Shown here one piece after another: positions 1 through 6,147 of a DNA stretch of 6,444 nt. The notes under the pieces were generated by a model. It did not search any database and was not told the origin of the DNA. It was given only the letters and a program-made list of their open reading frames with translations. Every line of letters starts with the position of its first letter. Within the stretch, counting starts at the first letter, position 1. Position numbers and translations under genes: made by a program. The stretch is from Gemmatimonadota bacterium (GTDB taxonomy: Bacteria; Gemmatimonadota; Gemmatimonadetes; Longimicrobiales; Gaopeijiaceae): contig RFGQ01000579.1 in NCBI GenBank assembly GCA_003695865.1, positions 1 to 6,444 on the forward strand, given 5' to 3'.

Positions 1-1132
1 CCCGGTAGACGACGTCGAAGGCCAGTGTGTCGGCGAAGACGGCCACGAGGCTCCGTCCGGGCAGCGGCTCCGCCCGCTCCTCCGACACAGCGGCGGGGGG
101 CGCCCCGCCCGCACCCGGACCGGCCGCCGCCGTGTCGGGGGGCGCAGCGGCGATGGGGTCGCCTGCCGCCCGCAGTGAGTCCCGCCGGGCCTGCGCAATC
201 GAGTCGCGGCGGGCCCGGGCGAAGTCCGCGTAGGCGTGTTCGTGGAGCACGGCGAGGGCGGCCTCGGCCGACGAGTCGGGCGCGACGCGCGTCACGCGCA
301 CGCCCGTGAGGGGATCGTCGGGGTCCAGGTAGTCGTCGAGCGCGACCCGCACGGCGTCGGGCCCCAGCACCTCGGCGCCGGTCAGGCGCGCGGGCGTGGT
401 GTCGGGCGGCAGGACGCGCAGCGCGAGCAGCAGCGTGTCTCCGGGGCCCACCAGTCCCACCGATCCGTCGGCCGGCTCGCGGAAGTCGGGCTCGCCATTG
501 CGGTTCACGTCTACGAACGCGGTGAGCTCGTAGCGACCCTCGGGCAGGTAACGCAGGGCGTAGACGCCGGCACTGTCGGTGACCGCCACGTGCACCGCCG
601 CGGCCGAGTCAGCGGCCGCCACGGCGGTGACCGTCGCGCCCTCGACCGGCTGGCCCGTGAGGCGGTCGCTCACCAGGCCGGCGATCGTGGTGGGCACCGG
701 CGCCGGCCCGGTCGAGAAGACGAGCTCGAAGGGGTCGGCCATGGTGTTGTTGAACATGTCGCGGATCACCGGCAACACCGTGACGCGGTAGACCCGACCC
801 GCCGGGAAGCCTCCCGCGACGTTCACCTCGAGCGCGTCCCGTCCGTGTCGGACGCGCACGCGACCGGTGCGCGGCGAGACCACCACCGCGTTGTCCAGCG
901 AGCCGCCGGTCGTGCGCTCGCTGATGCGTTCGTTGAAGCGGATGCGTACCGATCCCGCGAAGCGACCGGGCAGCACCGCGAAGGTATCGGGTTCGGTTGC
1001 GACCACCTGGGGAGGCAGGCGGTCTTCGGGACCACCGGGCGGCATCCCGGGCTTGGCGCAGGCGCCGGCGGCGTAGAGCGTGCCCGCCAGGCACACCGCC
1101 CTCCGCAGCGCCGCGCGCCCTCCGCCGCTCAT
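1..1132 (-). CDS. Ig-like domain lipoprotein, C-terminus cut by window edge
   Basis: The frame is open from an ATG at 1132 to the left edge (377 codons seen, no stop), so the protein is partial. The N-terminus has a short Arg-rich stretch, a hydrophobic segment (about residues 12-24) and Cys25 after AAGA, a weak but plausible lipobox. Export and lipidation are therefore inferred. A CAKPGMPPGGPEDRLPP stretch leads into a probable SbsA-type Ig-like (Big_5) domain at about 40-142, containing VRIRFNERIS. A carboxypeptidase-regulatory-like beta-sandwich follows at about 148-240, with TGQPVEGATV, GVYALRYLPEGRYEL and an Asp/Asn-rich DVNRNGEPDF loop. Residues 290-360 are Ala/Pro/Arg-rich and probably disordered, with a doubled ARRDS motif. 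This order resembles the Ig-like lipoproteins common in Bacteroidota and Gemmatimonadota, whose role is not well defined. The gene starts 5 nt after the valS stop, so translational coupling is likely. Confidence 0.8.
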   Translation of the reverse strand, partial: MSGGGRAALRRAVCLAGTLYAAGACAKPGMPPGGPEDRLPPQVVATEPDTFAVLPGRFAGSVRIRFNERISERTTGGSLDNAVVVSPRTGRVRVRHGRDALEVNVAGGFPAGRVYRVTVLPVIRDMFNNTMADPFELVFSTGPAPVPTTIAGLVSDRLTGQPVEGATVTAVAAADSAAAVHVAVTDSAGVYALRYLPEGRYELTAFVDVNRNGEPDFREPADGSVGLVGPGDTLLLALRVLPPDTTPARLTGAEVLGPDAVRVALDDYLDPDDPLTGVRVTRVAPDSSAEAALAVLHEHAYADFARARRDSIAQARRDSLRAAGDPIAAAPPDTAAAGPGAGGAPPAAVSEERAEPLPGRSLVAVFADTLAFDVVYR

Positions 1133-1137
1133 GCCCG

Positions 1138-3897
1138 TCACGCCTCCGCGAGCGTGCGCAGCTTGGCTTCGAGCTTGTCCATCTGCTCGCGGAAGCTCCG
1201 TTCCTTGTCGCGCTCCCGCTCGACCACGTCGGCCGGCGCGCGCTCCACGAAGGCCGCGTTCCCCAGCTTCTTCCGCACCCCTTCGAGCTGGCCCCGCAGG
1301 CGCGCCACCTCGGTTTCGAGTCGTTCCCGCTCCCGATCGAGGTCGATCACCCCCGAGAGGGGCACGAACACCTCGGCGCCGTTCTGCAGCACCGCGTGCG
1401 CACCGACGCCGCGCCCGCCGGGCCTGCCGAAGGCCAGCGCATCGACACGGGCCATGCGCGCCAGCGCGGCCCGCTGCCGCTCCACGGCGGCGCGGAAGGC
1501 CTCTTCGGCGCCGTCCACGACCACCTCGACGCCCTGTCCCTCACCCACCCCGTACTCCTTGCGCAGGCTGCGCACCGTGGTGATGAGCTCACGCAGGGCC
1601 TCGAGTTCGGCTTCGGCTTCGGGATCGCGTCCGGCCGGGTCGGACACGGGCCAGGGCGCGACGGTGAGATCCTCGGGCCGCTCGACCCCCTCGGGCCAGG
1701 GTAGACGGTTCCACAGCTCGGCCGTGACGAAGGGGATGAGCGGATGCAGCAGCCGCAGCGCCCCGTCGAGCACTCCCACCAGCGTGCTGCGCGCCGCCTG
1801 GCGGCTCGCCTCGCCCGCATCGCCGCGCAACCGCGGCTTGGCGAGCTCCAGGTACCAGTCCGCGAACTCACCCCACATGAACTGGTAGAGGCGCTCGCAC
1901 ACCTCGTGCAGCCGGAACCGTTCGAGCGCCTCGCTCACCGCCTCGGCCGTGCGGTCCAGGCGCGAGAGGATCCAGCGGTCCATCGCCTCGAGGTCGCCCT
2001 GCACCGACGGCAGCGGCCGCACCGGCTCGTCTCCCACGCTCATGAGCGTGAAGCGGCCCACGTTCCAGATCTTGTTGGCGAAGTTTCGGCCAGGCGCGAA
2101 CGACCCCTCGAGGTCCTCGTGGTCCAGGCGGATATCGGTGCCCACCGCGCACGCCGACAACAGCGTGTAGCGGAGCGCGTCGGCGCCGAAGCGCTCCACG
2201 ACCTCGAGCGGGTCGATGCCGTTGCCCAGGCTCTTCGACATCTTGCGCCCCTTGGCGTCGCGCACGGTGCCGTGCAGGTAGACCTGCGTGAAGGGCGCCT
2301 CGCCCATGAACTCGTACCCGGCCATGATCATGCGCGCGACCCAGAAGAACAGGATCTCGGGCGCGGTGCACAGCGTCTGCGTGGGGTAGAACGCCTCGAG
2401 GTCTTCGGTCTCGTCGGGCCAGTAGAACACCGAGAACGGCCACAGCCACGACGAGAACCAGGTGTCGAGCACGTCGGGGTCCTGCTCCAGATCCTCACTG
2501 CCGCAGTGCGGGCAGGCGCTCGGGTCCTCGCGCAGCACGAGCGTCTCGCCGCATCCCTGGCAGTACCAGACCGGAATCCGGTGTCCCCACCAGAGCTGCC
2601 GCGAGATGCACCAGTCCCGGATGTTCTCCATCCAGTGCTCGTACACCTTCTGCCAGCGTGCGGGCGTGAAGGTGATGGTGCCGTCCTTCGACGCCTGCAA
2701 CGCGGGCTCGGCGAGCGGCTTCATGCGCACGAACCACTGCTCGCTCAGGCGCGGTTCGACGACGGTGTCGCAACGGTAGCAGTGGGGCACCGCGTGGCGA
2801 TGGTCGTCCACGCCGGCCAGCAGCCCCTCTCGCTCGAACGCCTCCAGCACCGCCCGGCGGGCTTCGAAGCGGTCCATCCCCCGGAACGGCTCGGGGACGT
2901 TCTCGTTCATGACCGCCTCGGGCGTCATGACGTTGAGCGGCTCGAGCCCTGCGCGGCGGCCCATCTCGAAGTCGTTGGGGTCGTGCGCGGGCGTCACCTT
3001 CACCATCCCCGACCCGAACTCGGGATCCACGAACGCGTCGGCGATGACCGGGATCGTGCGGCCCGTGAGCGGCAGCTCGACTCGAGCCCCGATCAGCCCC
3101 CGGTAGCGTTCGTCGTCGGGATGCACCGCCACCGCGGTGTCGCCCAACATGGTCTCGGGGCGTGTGGTCGAAACGGTGAGGCACCATCGCCCGTCGGGCA
3201 GCCGGCCGATCGCCTCGGCACCCGCCTCGGCCGCCGCGCGCGCCGCGTCGGAGGCCTCGGGCGCGAAGGGGTAGCGCAGATGGTGCAGCTTGCCGTCGCT
3301 CTCCTCACCCTCGGCCTCTTCGTTCGACAGGGCCGTGAGGCAGCGCGGGCACCAGTTGATGATGTACTCGCCGCGGTAGATGAGGCCCTTCTCGTAGAGC
3401 CGTACGAACACCTCGCGCACGGCACGGCTCAGCTCGGCGTCGAGCGTGAAGCGGGTGCGCGACCAGTCGCACGAGGCACCGATGGCCTTGAGCTGGTCCA
3501 GAATGGTGCCGCCCGTCTCTTCGACGAAGGACCACACCCGCTCCACGAACGCGTCGCGTCCCAGGTCGAAGCGCGTCGTGCCCTCGGCGGCGAGCTGTCG
3601 CTCGACCACGTTCTGCGTGGCGATCCCCGCGTGGTCGGTGCCCGGCACCCAGAGCGCCGCCGCACCCTGCATGCGCTTCCAACGGATGAGCACGTCCTGG
3701 ATCGTGTTGTTGAGCCCGTGGCCCATGTGCAGCACCGCCGTCACGTTGGGCGGCGGAATCACGATCGTGTAGGGCGCGCGGCCCTCTTCGAGCACCGCCC
3801 GCGCGGGCACGTGGAAGTAGCCGCGCTCCATCCAACGGCGGTAGAGCGGACCCTCGATGGCTCCGGGATCCAGGCGTGGCGCCAGGGGTTCGGCCAC
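1138..3897 (-). CDS. valS: Valine--tRNA ligase (valyl-tRNA synthetase)
   Basis: This cytoplasmic class Ia synthetase charges tRNA-Val with valine using ATP and removes mischarged threonine. The protein is 919 residues, a normal length. It shows the HIGH-type signature HMGH (57-60) after IPPPNVTAVL, the CP1 editing domain with TTRPET (244-249) and TPAHDPND (302-309), the TAPEILFFWVARM block (511-523), KMSKS (552-556), the anticodon-binding helices (about 640-800) and the C-terminal coiled-coil tRNA arm (about 850-919, rich in Arg, Glu and Leu). Four CxxC pairs at 183/186, 373/376, 446/449 and 462/465 suggest two zinc sites. I chose the GTG at 3897 because GAGGG lies 6 nt upstream and the protein then begins MAEPLAPRLDPGAIEGPLY, as expected. 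The frame extends to a TTG at 3969, but those 24 residues overlap the intergenic hairpin and look non-coding. No frameshift or missing catalytic motif is seen. Confidence 0.98.
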   Translation of the reverse strand: MAEPLAPRLDPGAIEGPLYRRWMERGYFHVPARAVLEEGRAPYTIVIPPPNVTAVLHMGHGLNNTIQDVLIRWKRMQGAAALWVPGTDHAGIATQNVVERQLAAEGTTRFDLGRDAFVERVWSFVEETGGTILDQLKAIGASCDWSRTRFTLDAELSRAVREVFVRLYEKGLIYRGEYIINWCPRCLTALSNEEAEGEESDGKLHHLRYPFAPEASDAARAAAEAGAEAIGRLPDGRWCLTVSTTRPETMLGDTAVAVHPDDERYRGLIGARVELPLTGRTIPVIADAFVDPEFGSGMVKVTPAHDPNDFEMGRRAGLEPLNVMTPEAVMNENVPEPFRGMDRFEARRAVLEAFEREGLLAGVDDHRHAVPHCYRCDTVVEPRLSEQWFVRMKPLAEPALQASKDGTITFTPARWQKVYEHWMENIRDWCISRQLWWGHRIPVWYCQGCGETLVLREDPSACPHCGSEDLEQDPDVLDTWFSSWLWPFSVFYWPDETEDLEAFYPTQTLCTAPEILFFWVARMIMAGYEFMGEAPFTQVYLHGTVRDAKGRKMSKSLGNGIDPLEVVERFGADALRYTLLSACAVGTDIRLDHEDLEGSFAPGRNFANKIWNVGRFTLMSVGDEPVRPLPSVQGDLEAMDRWILSRLDRTAEAVSEALERFRLHEVCERLYQFMWGEFADWYLELAKPRLRGDAGEASRQAARSTLVGVLDGALRLLHPLIPFVTAELWNRLPWPEGVERPEDLTVAPWPVSDPAGRDPEAEAELEALRELITTVRSLRKEYGVGEGQGVEVVVDGAEEAFRAAVERQRAALARMARVDALAFGRPGGRGVGAHAVLQNGAEVFVPLSGVIDLDRERERLETEVARLRGQLEGVRKKLGNAAFVERAPADVVERERDKERSFREQMDKLEAKLRTLAEA
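1143..1147 (-). promoter_or_regulatory. Ribosome binding site of the lipoprotein gene, inside the end of valS
   Basis: GGAGG lies 10 nt before the ATG at 1132, within the last codons of valS. It supports this start and a coupled valS-lipoprotein pair. The spacing is slightly long but workable. Confidence 0.6.
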
Positions 3898-3903
3898 GGT
3901 CTT

Positions 3904-3908
3904 CCCTC
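3904..3908 (-). promoter_or_regulatory. valS: Ribosome binding site that sets the valS start
   Basis: GAGGG stands 6 nt before the GTG at 3897, within the longer purine run GAGGGAAG. It favours this GTG over the in-frame TTG at 3969, which has no comparable site. Confidence 0.7.
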
Positions 3909-3935
3909 GGGGGCTGGAATTCGTTTCAGGACAAT

Positions 3936-3959
3936 CGGTTCCGGGTGTCTCCGGAACCG
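3936..3959 (-). other. Perfect 9-bp inverted repeat between the HD-GYP gene and valS
   Basis: The arms CGGTTCCGG and CCGGAACCG pair without mismatch around a 6-nt loop (AGACAC on the minus strand). It lies 34 nt after the HD-GYP stop and 38 nt before the valS ribosome site and start. No T-run follows on the minus strand (ATTGTCCTG), so a classical intrinsic terminator is only weakly supported. It could instead be a leader hairpin of the valS transcript, a processing site, or an operator dyad. It is too short, and lacks the specifier and antiterminator parts, to be a T-box. Confidence 0.5.
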
Positions 3960-3968
3960 GGGCCCCCA

Positions 3969-3997
3969 AGGTTATCCGGGGCGGCCGGACCCGTCAA
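3969..3997 (-). promoter_or_regulatory. Weak candidate promoter for valS
   Basis: TTGACG (3997-3992) overlaps the stop codon of the HD-GYP gene. Two possible -10 boxes follow: GATAAC (3976-3971) with a 15-nt spacer, or TAACCT (3974-3969) with a 17-nt spacer. The -35 match is good, but neither -10 box is. If used, transcription would begin near 3962, placing the hairpin at 3936-3959 almost at the 5' end of the valS mRNA. This is pattern matching only. Confidence 0.3.
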
Positions 3998-5313
3998 TCG
4001 AGCGCCGTGCGGGCCCTCCGACGGGGATCGGCGACGGGGCCGAAGAAGCGCGGAAGCGTCTCTTCGGGGCTCCACAGCGATCGGAACACGCTCGATGGGA
4101 GGCCCGTGAAGGCCTCGACGATCGCGGGCGAGAACTGGGTGCCGCGGGCGCGCCGCAGCTCTTCGACCGCCTCGGGATGAGAGCAGCCCCGCCGGTAGGC
4201 ACGCCCCGACGTCATGGCGTCGTAGGCGTCGCACACGGCGAGCACCTGCCCGAGCAGCGGGATGCGGTCACCCGAGAGGCCCTCGGGGTACCCGGATCCG
4301 TCCCAGCGCTCGTGATGGTAGCGGCAGCCGGGCGCCAGGTGTCGCAGGCTCGGGATGCGCTCCAGGATGCGCGCGCCCGTCTCGGCATGGCTGCGAACCG
4401 CGCGATGTTCGGCCTCGTCCAGCGGGCCCTCGCGCGTGAGCAGCGCCACCGGCACGCTGACCTTGCCCAGGTCGTGCAGATACCCGGCGGCGAACGCGGT
4501 GCGTTCGAGCTCGGCGCCCAGGGTGAGCTGGTCGGCGACGGCCGCCCCCAGCCGGGCGACCCGGCGGGAGTGACCTGCCGTGTAGGCGTCCTTGGCGTCG
4601 ATCAGGGCACCGATGATGTCGAGGAATTCCCGCGTCGACAGGGGCGATACCTCGGCGGGCACCAGTGCCGCCGCCGCATCGAGGCAGGCCCGGTGGAAGC
4701 GGCCGGGTTGGAACTCGCGCAGTCGGCCCTCGCGCTCGAGCGACAGGAAGGCGTGCACCACGTCGGGGCTGAACTCGACGCCCGCCGACTCGACCACCGC
4801 CTGGTGCACCGCGTCGGGAGGGAGCGCCGGGCGGTGCGGGCGGGGCTCGGCCAGCGCGCACACCGTGTCGGCAAGCCGGAGGATACGCGCTCCGATGGGG
4901 ATGTCGAGCCCCGAGAGGCCGTCGGGATAGCCGCTGCCGTCCCACCACTCGTGGTGGTGCCGCACGAGCGGCTCCAGGCCCCGCATGTAGGGGATCTCGC
5001 GGACGGTCGACGCCGAGCGCTCCGGATGGCGGATCACGCGAGCCCGGGAGCGGGGCGGCAGCACCTCGACCGGATCCTCCCAGGCGTCCTCGACCAGCCC
5101 GATCATCCCCACGTCGGAGAGCACGGCGGCGAAGAAGAGCTCGGCCCTCAGCCGTTCTTCGACGCCGAGTTCGTCGGCCAGATCCTGCGCGAGCAGCGCG
5201 ACCCGGGGACCGTGCTGGAAGAGGTAGCCCTGAGCCGTCCCCATGACCTCGACCAACGCCTCCAGAAGGCCGGCGAAGAATCGCCGCCCGGGGTCCAGCC
5301 GGGGTGCGTCCAC
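3994..5313 (-). CDS. Tandem HD-GYP protein, predicted cyclic-di-GMP phosphodiesterase
   Basis: The 439-residue protein has two HD-GYP modules and no signal peptide or membrane segment, so it is probably cytosolic. The C-terminal module (about 230-415) is complete: GHS (247-249), HDLGK (280-284), HAETG (309-313), YHHE (332-335), WDGSGYPEGL with GYP at 341-343, and CDAYDAMTSGRAYR from 361. These supply the metal-binding His and Asp residues of the family, which hydrolyses cyclic di-GMP and in some members related dinucleotides. The N-terminal module (about 15-200) keeps H34, H96, HHE (120-122), GYP (128-130) and D149, but has SDVGM (66-70) where HDxGK is expected. It is therefore probably inactive and regulatory or structural. 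No receiver or PAS domain is present. The GTG at 5313 is the first in-frame start after the promoter at 5392-5420, and GGAG lies 4 nt upstream. The frame stays open further upstream, but with compositionally odd sequence that crosses the promoter and overlaps the neighbouring gene. Confidence 0.93.
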   Translation of the reverse strand: MDAPRLDPGRRFFAGLLEALVEVMGTAQGYLFQHGPRVALLAQDLADELGVEERLRAELFFAAVLSDVGMIGLVEDAWEDPVEVLPPRSRARVIRHPERSASTVREIPYMRGLEPLVRHHHEWWDGSGYPDGLSGLDIPIGARILRLADTVCALAEPRPHRPALPPDAVHQAVVESAGVEFSPDVVHAFLSLEREGRLREFQPGRFHRACLDAAAALVPAEVSPLSTREFLDIIGALIDAKDAYTAGHSRRVARLGAAVADQLTLGAELERTAFAAGYLHDLGKVSVPVALLTREGPLDEAEHRAVRSHAETGARILERIPSLRHLAPGCRYHHERWDGSGYPEGLSGDRIPLLGQVLAVCDAYDAMTSGRAYRRGCSHPEAVEELRRARGTQFSPAIVEAFTGLPSSVFRSLWSPEETLPRFFGPVADPRRRARTALD

Positions 5314-5349
5314 AGGGCTCCGCTCGCGTTGGGGGTCGAGGCACGAAGA

Positions 5350-5372
5350 GGGCGCGACGTCGAGCCGCGCCC
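5350..5372 (-). other. 7-bp hairpin in the leader of the HD-GYP gene
   Basis: GGGCGCG and CGCGCCC pair around a 9-nt loop, between the predicted transcription start (about 5385) and the GTG at 5313. The loop region overlaps a CGACGTCG palindrome. In DNA this rich in G+C such a stem can arise by chance. No riboswitch consensus, including the GEMM cyclic-di-GMP type, is recognisable. Confidence 0.35.
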
Positions 5373-5391
5373 CCGAATGGGAAACATTTGA

Positions 5392-5420
5392 ATTGTAGGC
5401 GCGCTCGACGCGGCGAACAA
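5392..5420 (-). promoter_or_regulatory. Sigma-70-like promoter of the HD-GYP gene
   Basis: The -10 box TACAAT (5397-5392) matches TATAAT in five of six positions. The -35 candidate TTGTTC (5420-5415) matches only in its first three bases, but the spacer is exactly 17 nt. The site lies in the most A+T-rich patch of an otherwise very G+C-rich window. The predicted start is near 5385, giving a leader of about 70 nt before the GTG at 5313. The rest of the 200-bp gap (5421-5513) shows nothing I can name. Confidence 0.55.
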
Positions 5421-5513
5421 GGAAGAATTCATGAACCAGGGCGGGGATCCGGCGCCGGCGTCGGGCCGCGTGTGCGCTCGCGAGCCGGGGCGGGCTCCCA
5501 CCCGGAGACTCGT

Positions 5514-6122
5514 CTAGCGCGGGCCTCCGCCCCCACCCTTCGTCGTGTCGGGCCGCGCGCGGGTCGAGTCGGCGCCGCGCCGCCGCAGCTCCAGGATGGC
5601 CTCGGCCCGGTCCTTCAGGTTCTGACGGGCCTCGAACTCCTCGGCCTGGGTGCGGATCTCGGCGTCGATGCGCGCCCGGTCGCGCGCGCGCTCCATCTGC
5701 CACGGGTTGGGCGCGAACCCGAACGGCAGGGGCAGCGTGATCTTGCCCAGGTGGAGCTTGCCCGGCGATACCCCCCACTTGTTTCCGTCTGCGTCCGTCT
5801 TGGTCCAGTCGAGCAGCCCCGCCGCGGCTGCGGCCGCGGCCGCGACCGAGTCGTTCCACGCCTCGATGCGTCCCGCCAGCTCGAGTTCCATCCGCTCACG
5901 GTCGGTGATCGTATAGGCCTCGGGGGCGGCAGGACGGTTCAGCCGGTCGTCGCCGCGCTTGACGCGCAGCACCTCTGCGGCCAGCACGCCTTCCCGGCGA
6001 GCCTCGCCCGGGCGCGCACCCGGCCGCGACGCGCCCTCTCGTAGAGCCCCGGCCGAGGAACCGCGCGACCAGGCGGGGTTACCACACCCGATGAAGGACG
6101 CCGGCGGACAGTCCTCGGGCAC
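5514..6122 (-). CDS. Unrecognised protein with a WGVSPGKLHLG core; start uncertain
   Basis: From the GTG at 6122 the product is 202 residues. I cannot assign a family. Residues 1-45 are rich in Gly, Ala, Arg, Ser and Pro and do not look like a signal peptide. Residues 68-92 (YTITDRERMELELAGRIEAW) look helical, followed by eight alanines (94-101). The best-structured part is at 105-140: DWTKTDADG, WGVSPGKLHLG, then ITLPLPFGFAPNPW. A long charged helix follows (about 141-183), and a Gly-rich tail ends KGGGGGPR. The folded-looking core and normal codon pattern argue for a real gene. The start is doubtful because GTG 6122 lies only 25 nt from the ATG of the divergent gene, leaving no room for two promoters. 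Internal starts at 5987, 5972 or 5891 are possible. It could also be a detached C-terminal fragment of an envelope protein whose N-terminal anchor has been lost. Confidence 0.6.
   Translation of the reverse strand: MPEDCPPASFIGCGNPAWSRGSSAGALREGASRPGARPGEARREGVLAAEVLRVKRGDDRLNRPAAPEAYTITDRERMELELAGRIEAWNDSVAAAAAAAAGLLDWTKTDADGNKWGVSPGKLHLGKITLPLPFGFAPNPWQMERARDRARIDAEIRTQAEEFEARQNLKDRAEAILELRRRGADSTRARPDTTKGGGGGPR
5820..5843 (-). repeat. GCGGCC-type low-complexity run encoding eight alanines
   Basis: Eight consecutive Ala codons, built mostly from alternating GCG and GCC, encode residues 94-101 of the unrecognised protein. The run is a likely site of replication slippage. Because a hexamer gain or loss would keep the frame, length variation between strains would be tolerated. 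Confidence 0.6.
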
Positions 6123-6137
6123 GGCGGACCGACCTAC

Positions 6138-6141
6138 GAGG
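6138..6141 (+). promoter_or_regulatory. Ribosome binding site that sets the TonB-like start
   Basis: GAGG stands 6 nt before the ATG at 6148. The alternative in-frame ATG at 6091 has its nearest purine run (AGGCGGGG) 12 nt upstream, which is too far. The 19 extra residues it would add are hydrophilic and featureless. The 6148 start is therefore preferred. Confidence 0.6.
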
Positions 6142-6147
6142 TCCGCG

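Noticed and set aside
236..1888. A 550-codon plus-strand open frame across the lipoprotein gene and the end of valS
   Set aside because: It is a shadow of the minus-strand genes. Its C-terminal half is a Ser/Arg/Ala-rich run typical of a wrong frame, and it crosses a clear gene boundary.
3898..3969. N-terminal extension of ValRS to a TTG at 3969
   Set aside because: The extra 24 residues have no family resemblance and cross the 9-bp hairpin. The GTG at 3897 has a good ribosome site and gives the normal N-terminus.
3898..3993. T-box or other tRNA-sensing leader upstream of valS
   Set aside because: The gap is under 100 nt and shows no T-box core sequence, specifier loop or competing antiterminator. 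Only the single hairpin is present.
1744..5391. A 1,215-codon open frame on the plus strand opposite valS and the HD-GYP gene
   Set aside because: It is the mirror of two well-recognised genes. At this G+C content stop codons are rare in antisense frames. Its translation is low-complexity, rich in His, Arg, Ala and Gly, with no recognisable domain.
5484..5504. Possible terminator hairpin after the unrecognised gene
   Set aside because: Only a 5-bp GAGCC/GGCTC stem forms and no T-run follows, which is unremarkable in such G+C-rich DNA.
5314..5859. N-terminal extension of the HD-GYP protein by 182 residues
   Set aside because: The extension is Arg/Gly/Ala-rich, runs across the promoter at 5392-5420 and lies over the unrecognised gene in another frame.
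5304..6044. A 246-codon plus-strand open frame opposite the unrecognised gene
   Set aside because: Its translation is Arg/Gly/Ala-rich without domain-like segments, and it begins inside the promoter-leader region of the HD-GYP gene. The minus-strand reading contains the more protein-like core.
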